The notes under the pieces are model-generated. The model was not told where the DNA came from. It saw only the letters and a list, made by a program, of their open reading frames with translations, and made no database searches. Positions 59,660-64,000 of a DNA stretch of 64,000 nucleotides are shown in pieces. The translations under genes and the position numbers were made by a program. Source of the DNA: Streptomyces sp. HmicA12 (GTDB taxonomy: Bacteria; Actinomycetota; Actinomycetes; Streptomycetales; Streptomycetaceae); NCBI RefSeq assembly GCF_000373565.1, contig NZ_KB891800.1, positions 124,001-188,000 of the forward strand. Direction: 5' to 3'. Numbering within the stretch: the first letter of the stretch is position 1; every line of letters starts with the position of its first letter.

Positions 59660-60244
59660 CGCTCGCCTCCCCCTGACGCATGCCGCCTCCACATATGCCA
59701 CCAGCCGGGGGCCACGCCGACAAGACCGCAAGTCCGTAGGAGCTGTTACAAGTTTCTCTACCTCATCAAGCCCGGCTGCGCTCCGCTCCGCCGGGCTGGC
59801 TCCCGGCTCCGCCTGGGGCTGCGCTCCTGCCTTCGGCCCGCTCCGCCCCTGCTGCGCCGACGCCCGCCCACGTGAATAACGCCGGGCCCATGAGTCGAGC
59901 ACCAGGTATGCACGGCCACGGTCACAGAGGATGCCTCCGGCGGGGATCGGCCGGCACCGGGATGGAGGGGCGCCGTCGCCGACCACAGGCACATCGTGGT
60001 GAGCGTGGTGGGCTCCCATCCCGACCACCATCGACCCAGGCAGAGCCGAGCAGACGCGGCCCAGGGGCGTCAAGGTCGTTCGTACAGTGGCGCGCTCCAC
60101 CTTGACGCCCCTGAACCACGCCCGCTCCACGGTGTGTGGGTCGACGGCGGACGGGATGGAAGCTGGGGAGAGTGGTGAGCAGGGGAACAGGGGCGGGTGC
60201 GGGGCCAGCCGAGGTCAATCGGCTCCACCTCTTCGGGACAGCCG
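59660..60244. other. Non-coding right-end region of the AICE with inverted repeats
   Basis: 585 bp. Between about 59770 and 59880 there are repeated GCTCCGC/GGCTGCGCTCC units on both strands. At 60062-60113 a 15-bp perfect inverted repeat (CAGGGGCGTCAAGGT ... complement, 22-nt loop). No plausible gene in any frame. Candidate clt transfer locus, single-strand origin, or regulatory RNA. Confidence 0.5.
60062..60113. repeat. 15-bp inverted repeat, 22-nt loop
   Basis: CAGGGGCGTCAAGGT (60062-60076) and ACCTTGACGCCCCTG (60099-60113), with no mismatch. In the untranslated right end of the AICE. Could be an origin or transfer structure or a terminator. Confidence 0.8.
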
Positions 60245-60787
60245 TTAGCTGTCAGCTGCCGTCAGGTGGTAGTTGGTGTCCACCCAGAAGCCACCTGTGG
60301 TCTGAGCCTTGATTTCGAGCACGTACTGCCCTGCCGGGAGGGGCTGAAGTCCACACCACAGTCCCCAGGCGACATGCCGGTACAGGCCCACGCGAAATGG
60401 CTTCGACGTGAACTCTTGTAGCGGCAGTGGCAGGCCGTTCAGGAACACCTCAGCCTTCGCAATGTCGACGAGCATGGGGGCAGGAGCAATAAGACCACCA
60501 CGTTGAGTGTTGAAGGCAGGGAAGAAGACGGGTTGCTGCGCAGGTATCTGGCACCGTCGCACCACGCGTCCGCCGTAGGTTCCGGCGAGGAACCACACGT
60601 CCTCCGGTTGCTTCCAGTCGGCGAATTCACCGGTCTCATCCTTGACCGGGCTCCGATCGTCTGGCGCCGACAGCGCCCACTTCCACCATCTGGCGGCCAG
60701 CTCTCCGCCCTCCTGCGGTGTTAGCTTCCAGATGCTGCCTTCGTCGAGCGCACTTCCGCTCACGATCCCCACCCCAAAGTCCTGCAC
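60245..60787 (-). CDS. WWKWAL-type protein of unknown function (AICE cargo)
   Basis: 180 aa (MQDFGVGIVSGSALDEGSIWKLTPQEGGELAARWWKWALSAPDDRSPVKDETGEFADWKQPEDVWFLAGTYGGRVVRRCQIPAQQPVFFPAFNTQRG). The pattern WWKWALSAPDDxSPVxDxTG ... VWFLAGTYGG ... R.C.IPA.. PVFFPAFN is one I have seen in secreted proteins of several bacterial groups. Here there is no signal peptide. Later segments (VFLNGLPLPLQEFTSKPF, GLQPLPAGQYVLEIKAQTTGGFWVDTNYHLT) look like a beta-sandwich. Function unknown. Lies between the NERD gene and the right boundary. Confidence 0.65.
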   Translation of the reverse strand: MQDFGVGIVSGSALDEGSIWKLTPQEGGELAARWWKWALSAPDDRSPVKDETGEFADWKQPEDVWFLAGTYGGRVVRRCQIPAQQPVFFPAFNTQRGGLIAPAPMLVDIAKAEVFLNGLPLPLQEFTSKPFRVGLYRHVAWGLWCGLQPLPAGQYVLEIKAQTTGGFWVDTNYHLTAADS

Positions 60788-60946
60788 GTTGCTGTCCGAT
60801 CAGAATGGCGAGACCTTATAACGGCGGGGCGGTGTCCATGGGGCCCTGACTGACGGCTCGCCAGAACGCGCCCGTGCCCCACCCGTGCCCGACAGACCGG
60901 GAACTCACGGGGAATCACGGTCCCCAACGGGCAGCAAGCATGACGA

Positions 60947-60979
60947 AGGCCCCCGACCAATGTTCCTGGTCAGGGGCCT
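60947..60979 (-). terminator. Terminator of tRNA-Ser(TGA), right-end copy
   Basis: 12-bp stem AGGCCCCCGACC ... GGTCAGGGGCCT with one mismatch. Resembles the left-end hairpin at 50147-50183, so both copies of the tRNA end carry their own terminator. Confidence 0.7.
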
Positions 60980-60985
60980 CCCACG

Positions 60986-61045
60986 TGCGCGGTGGGTGTG
61001 GGATTTGAACCCACGGTGACTCTCGCCACGACGGTTTTCAAGACC
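60986..61045. other. attR: 60-bp right attachment repeat inside tRNA-Ser(TGA)
   Basis: The right copy of the repeat, differing at 61023. It forms the 3' half of the intact tRNA, so the element supplies this part while keeping the tRNA functional. Confidence 0.92.
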
Positions 61046-61074
61046 GTTCCCTTAGGCCGCTCGGGCAACCCACC
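60990..61074 (-). tRNA. tRNA-Ser (anticodon TGA), AICE integration target
   Basis: Minus strand: acceptor GGTGGGT / ACCCACC, anticodon arm ACGGT-CTTGAAA-ACCGT gives TGA, long variable arm, GGTTCAAATCC T-arm. Complete; its 3' part is the attR repeat. Confidence 0.96.
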
Positions 61075-61145
61075 CCGCGCCCCGCACGGCTTTCGAGTCC
61101 GTCGCGGCGCGGGGACCAGGGTAGCGGGTCCCGGAAGCGGGTCCG

Positions 61146-62615
61146 TCAGTCGCTGTCGCCCTTGCGCTCGCCGAGGGTCACGTCGACGGTGTGCTCCTTG
61201 CCGTCGCGCGTGTAGGTGAGCTTCACGGTGTCGCCGGGCTTGTGCGTCCAGATCTGGCCGATCAGGGTCGGGCCGGAATCGATCACCGTGTCGTCGAGCT
61301 TCGTGATGGTGTCGCCGGACTTGAGGCCCGCCTTGGCCGCCGGGCCGTTCGGCGTGACGGCCGCGGCGCCGCCCGCGCCCTGCTCGGTGATCTTCGCCCC
61401 GCTGGTGCCCTCGTCCATGGCGACCGTGGCACCGATGACCGGGTAGACCGGCTGACCGGTCTTGATCAGCTGCTGGGCGACCATGTCGGCCTGGTTGATC
61501 GGGATGGCGAAGCCGAGGCCGATCGAACCGGACTGGCCCGAACCGCCGAGGCCACCGCTGGAGGCGGACTGGATGGCGGAGTTGATGCCGATCACGTTCC
61601 CGCTGCCGTCGAGCAGCGGGCCGCCGGAGTTGCCCGGGTTGATCGACGCGTCGGTCTGCAGAGCGCTCATGTACGAGGCCTTGCTGCCGCTCGATCCGTC
61701 GCTGGAGGCCACCGGGCGGTCCTTGGCGGAGATGATGCCCGTGGTCACCGTGTTCGACAGGCCGAAGGGCGCGCCGATCGCGATGGTCGAGTCGCCGACG
61801 GCGACCTTGTCGGAGTTGCCCAGGTGGAGGGGCTGGAGGTTGTTCGGCGCGTTCTTCAGCTTGATGACCGCGACGTCGTACCCCTGCGCGTGGCCGATCA
61901 CCTCGGCGTCGTACTTCTTGCCGTTCGAGAACGTCGCCGACAGCTTGCCGCCGTCCACCGCCTCCGCCACCACGTGGTTGTTGGTGAGGATGTGGCCTTC
62001 CTTGTCGTACACGAAGCCGGTGCCGGTGCCGCCCTCGCCGTTGTTGCCCTCGGCCTCGATCGTCACCGTGCTGGGCAGCGCCTTGGCGGCGATGCCCGCG
62101 ACGGTGCCCGGGTCGCGCTTGACGTCGGCGGGGGTGGAGGCGGAGACCGTGGTGGAGCCGGTGCCGCCGTCGTCGTTGCGCTCGGCGGCCCAGTAGCCGA
62201 CTCCGCCGCCGATCGCGCCCGCGACCAGGGCGGCCGCGATGACTCCGGCGACGAGACCGCCGCGGCGGCCGCCCGACTTGGGCTGCGGCGGCTGGTAGGA
62301 GGCGCCCCATTCAGAACCGCCGGCACCGCCACCGCCGCCCGAGGCGTACGCGGGAACGGCCGGCGGCGGGGGCGGCCAGTCGCCGACCGGCGCGGAGCCG
62401 GCGGAACCGGTCGTCCCGGGTGCGCCGGAGGGCGTCCCGGGTGCGCCCTGGCCCACGGCCACGGCTCCCTGTCCCGCCGTGTCGTACCCCGCACCCTGAG
62501 GGGCCGACGGGGCGGGGCCCGCCGGGGCCGGTGCGGGAGCAGCGGGAGCGTCCACCGGCACGGGAGGTGCGGACGGGGCTGGGGGGACCGCAGTGCCCTC
62601 GTTCTCGGTGCTCAC
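61146..62615 (-). CDS. Membrane-anchored HtrA/DegP-like serine protease with PDZ domain
   Basis: 489 aa from GTG 62615 (VSTENEGTAVPP) with AGGAGAG upstream. A Pro/Ala/Gly-rich cytoplasmic N-terminus of about 120 residues precedes one TM helix (RRGGLVAGVIAAALVAGAIGGGVGYWAAE). Trypsin-like domain with triad H214 (LTNNHVVAEAV), D247 (GYDVAVIKL) and S330 (NPGNSGGPLL). C-terminal PDZ (PVIGATVAMDEGTSGAKI ... GPAAKAGLKSGDTITKLDDTVIDSGPTLIGQI). Extracytoplasmic quality-control or envelope-stress protease. A 24-bp inverted repeat lies about 90-115 bp upstream. Confidence 0.93.
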   Translation of the reverse strand: MSTENEGTAVPPAPSAPPVPVDAPAAPAPAPAGPAPSAPQGAGYDTAGQGAVAVGQGAPGTPSGAPGTTGSAGSAPVGDWPPPPPAVPAYASGGGGGAGGSEWGASYQPPQPKSGGRRGGLVAGVIAAALVAGAIGGGVGYWAAERNDDGGTGSTTVSASTPADVKRDPGTVAGIAAKALPSTVTIEAEGNNGEGGTGTGFVYDKEGHILTNNHVVAEAVDGGKLSATFSNGKKYDAEVIGHAQGYDVAVIKLKNAPNNLQPLHLGNSDKVAVGDSTIAIGAPFGLSNTVTTGIISAKDRPVASSDGSSGSKASYMSALQTDASINPGNSGGPLLDGSGNVIGINSAIQSASSGGLGGSGQSGSIGLGFAIPINQADMVAQQLIKTGQPVYPVIGATVAMDEGTSGAKITEQGAGGAAAVTPNGPAAKAGLKSGDTITKLDDTVIDSGPTLIGQIWTHKPGDTVKLTYTRDGKEHTVDVTLGERKGDSD

Positions 62616-62990
62616 AGCTTTCTCTCCTCGATCCACGGCTGTCGTGTCGCCGGTCAGGCCGGTCAGGTCTATGCGGGTACCCGATCCACTTCGGGCTGAT
62701 GCGATCCAGAGCGATCCGATGTGATCGCTCTCGATTGTCCCAGCCCGCCTCGATCACAGCCCGCTTCGATGTGTTCAGCGACCTCGGAGCGGTCGCCGTC
62801 ACTCGACGTCCGGCATGGTCCTGTCACGGTCCAGTTGTGCTGTTGTACGTCGTCAGCTTTTCCCACGGGACGTCAGGGCGCCATAAGACGTTCCTGTGCA
62901 CTTGCTGACATCCTTTATGTCGGGCGAAACGGACGCATCCGCTAGGCCGAACTTTCTCGGTGGCCCGCCGCGCGGTGGCACCATGACGCG
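62616..62990. other. Divergent intergenic region htrA-like / GDPD
   Basis: 375 bp without a gene. It holds a 24-bp inverted repeat AGAGCGATC-N6-GATCGCTCT (62708-62731), a possible operator of the protease gene, and several related GATCC/CGATC-type units. Confidence 0.5.
62708..62731. promoter_or_regulatory. 24-bp inverted repeat upstream of the HtrA-like gene
   Basis: 9-bp perfect arms AGAGCGATC / GATCGCTCT around CGATGT, 92-116 bp upstream of the HtrA-like start. Candidate regulator site; the protein binding it is unknown. Confidence 0.5.
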
Positions 62991-63794
62991 GTGACCCACG
63001 CACGACAGCAACGCATCCAGGTCGTCGCCCACCGCGGCGCCTCGGAGGACGCCCCCGAGCACACGCTGGCCGCTTACAAGAAGGCGATCGAGGACGGTGC
63101 CGATGCCCTCGAATGCGATGTGCGGCTCACGGCCGACGGCCACCTCGTGTGCGTGCACGACCGTCGCGTCAACCGTACGTCGAACGGCCGTGGCGCGGTC
63201 TCGGCCCTGGAACTCGCGGATCTGGCCGCCCTCGACTTCGGCTCCTGGAAGGACAGCGAGGAGGGCCCCGACTGGGCCGACAGCGCCGTCGACACCTCCG
63301 TGCTGACCCTGGAGCGGCTTCTGGAACTGGTCGCCGACGCGGGGCGCCGGGTGGAACTGGCCATCGAGACCAAGCACCCCACCCGGTGGGCCGGCCAGGT
63401 CGAGGAGCGCCTGCTGCTCCTGCTCAAGCGCTTCGGCCTGGACGCGCCGCCCGCGAACGAGCCCTCTCCGGTGCGGGTGATGAGCTTCTCGTCGCGCTCC
63501 CTGCTCCGCATCCAGGAGGCGTCGCCGACCCTGCCGACGGTCTACCTGATGCAGTTCGTCTCCCCACGTCACCGCGAAGGACGCCTGCCCAAGGGCGTGC
63601 GCATCGCGGGGCTCGGCATCCGGATCCTGCGCAGCCACCCCGCGTACGTCGAGAAGCTCGCGCGCGCGGGTCACCAGGTCCACGTCTGGACGGTGAACGA
63701 GCCGGAGGACGTCGACCTCTGCGTCCGCCTCGGCGTCGACGCGATCATCACCAACCGCCCCGCGGCGGTGCTGCGGCGGCTCGGCAGGGCCTGA
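62991..63794 (+). CDS. Glycerophosphodiester phosphodiesterase
   Basis: 267 aa from GTG 62991 (MTHARQQRIQVVAHRGASEDAPEHTLAAYKKAIEDGADALECDVRLTADGHLVCVHDRRVNRTSNGRG). Contains the GDPD triplet: H-R-G-x-x-x-x-x-P-E-H-T, E-C-D-V and H-D-x-x-V-x-R-T. GDPD TIM-barrel end KLARAGHQVHVWTVNEPEDVDLCVRLGVDAIITNRPAAVLRRL. It hydrolyses glycerophosphodiesters to glycerol-3-phosphate and an alcohol. No signal peptide is evident, so it may act in the cytosol on recycled lipids. Confidence 0.94.
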   Translation: MTHARQQRIQVVAHRGASEDAPEHTLAAYKKAIEDGADALECDVRLTADGHLVCVHDRRVNRTSNGRGAVSALELADLAALDFGSWKDSEEGPDWADSAVDTSVLTLERLLELVADAGRRVELAIETKHPTRWAGQVEERLLLLLKRFGLDAPPANEPSPVRVMSFSSRSLLRIQEASPTLPTVYLMQFVSPRHREGRLPKGVRIAGLGIRILRSHPAYVEKLARAGHQVHVWTVNEPEDVDLCVRLGVDAIITNRPAAVLRRLGRA

Positions 63795-63952
63795 TTCCGG
63801 CCACCTTCACCCTTACGGTCACAGGGAGTGCTCCGGCGCGTTCGTTGCGTATTCGATCGTTACGAGTGCGTCACCGCACATGGATTGGCCGGTTTCCGGT
63901 CCAGTCCATTGGGGCATTCACACCGTGGCGTGGGGCAAAGGAGGTCTCGGGG

Positions 63953-64000
63953 GTGGCGTTGGTGGTGGCACAGGAGGTGCCCGCTTCGTCGAGCATGGCC
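63953..64000 (+). CDS. Start of a gene cut off by the window edge, possibly an ATP-binding regulator
   Basis: GTG at about 63953 preceded by AAGGAGG; the 16 codons read MALVVAQEVPASSSMA. The start and the position after GDPD resemble small HATPase (RsbW-like) ATP-binding proteins of streptomycetes, but only the leader is visible, so this is a guess. Confidence 0.4.
   Translation, partial: MALVVAQEVPASSSMA

Larger units (their letters stand above)
50189..61045. mobile_element. Integrated AICE (pSAM2-type conjugative element), about 10.8 kb
   Basis: Bounded by 60-bp repeats at 50189-50248 and 60986-61045 that differ at one base (50226 G / 61023 T) and lie in the tRNA-Ser(TGA) gene. Contains Int, Xis, RepSA-type initiator, transfer genes (CxxC proteins, SpdD-like, small membrane proteins, DUF2637, Tra ATPase), an SCO3933-family protein, GntR regulator, YdcF, NERD and WWKWAL genes, and a non-coding right end. 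All key replication and transfer genes look intact, so the element may be able to excise. Cargo is not a known resistance or metabolic module. Confidence 0.92.

Noticed and set aside
59660..60130. 157-residue N-terminal extension of the NERD protein
   Set aside because: Arg/Ala-rich with no ribosome site and crossing the repeat-rich non-coding region; GTG 59659 has a good GGGGGAGG site.

Overview
This is high-GC actinobacterial DNA, almost certainly the conserved central part of a Streptomyces chromosome. GTG starts are frequent, many gene junctions are ATGA or GTGA overlaps, and the markers fit the genus: two tandem SigB/SigF-type sigma factors, DUF2637, SCO3933-type and SSI-type genes, and a perfect GTTTCACGTGAAAC parS site. 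In streptomycetes such sites cluster around oriC.

Layout. 1-6150: the start of an acyl-CoA synthetase, a TerD domain fused to a PD-(D/E)xK nuclease-like domain, a cupin, a LysR regulator opposite a TauE/SafE permease, an HhH-GPD repair protein and two small genes. 6163-16000: a HerA-like ATPase, a VapB-like orphan, a LytR_C membrane protein, upp, the tadA pair, tRNA-Ser(CGA), a Dabb protein, then two sigma factors (sigF/sigN-like). 16055-24445: a MarR-controlled 14-TM exporter with three C-terminal beta-sandwich repeats, followed by a YceI protein carrying the same kind of domain; then F420/NUDIX genes, a TetR/DHA2 efflux pair and a secreted endonuclease/phosphatase. 24446-31700: a Streptomyces intergenic repeat cluster, a four-gene operon (response regulator, histidine kinase, GT2-GtrA, GT39), and a GH19 chitinase-like protein with a DasR-type site but lacking the second catalytic glutamate. 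31750-43400: an amidohydrolase pair, DUF2797, two tRNAs, a subtilisin inhibitor, a 1373-aa PAS/degenerate-kinase/pseudo-receiver protein, parS, an acyl-CoA ligase, a SigE-like ECF factor and a DUF1906 secreted protein. 43428-48288: five overlapping minus-strand genes (two acyl-CoA dehydrogenases, ChsH2-like, ChsH1-like, Ltp2-like) with the gene content of the mycobacterial igr steroid side-chain operon. 48472-50072: a small secreted protein and a Prim-Pol gene.

50189-61045 is an integrated actinomycete integrative and conjugative element (AICE, pSAM2 type) of about 10.8 kb in tRNA-Ser(TGA), bounded by 60-bp repeats differing at one base. Its core is Int-Xis-RepSA, a transfer module (CxxC proteins, SpdD-like protein, small membrane proteins, DUF2637, Tra ATPase, SCO3933-like protein) and a divergent GntR regulator next to three CAGTCCTAGGACTG-type palindromes. 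Its accessory genes encode a YdcF protein, a NERD protein and an unnamed WWKWAL protein. An untranslated right end carries a 15-bp inverted repeat. To its right lie the intact tRNA-Ser(TGA), an HtrA-like protease, a glycerophosphodiester phosphodiesterase and the first codons of a further gene.

I saw no rRNA, CRISPR array, insertion sequence or recognisable riboswitch. All family assignments come from reading motifs by eye; no database search was possible.
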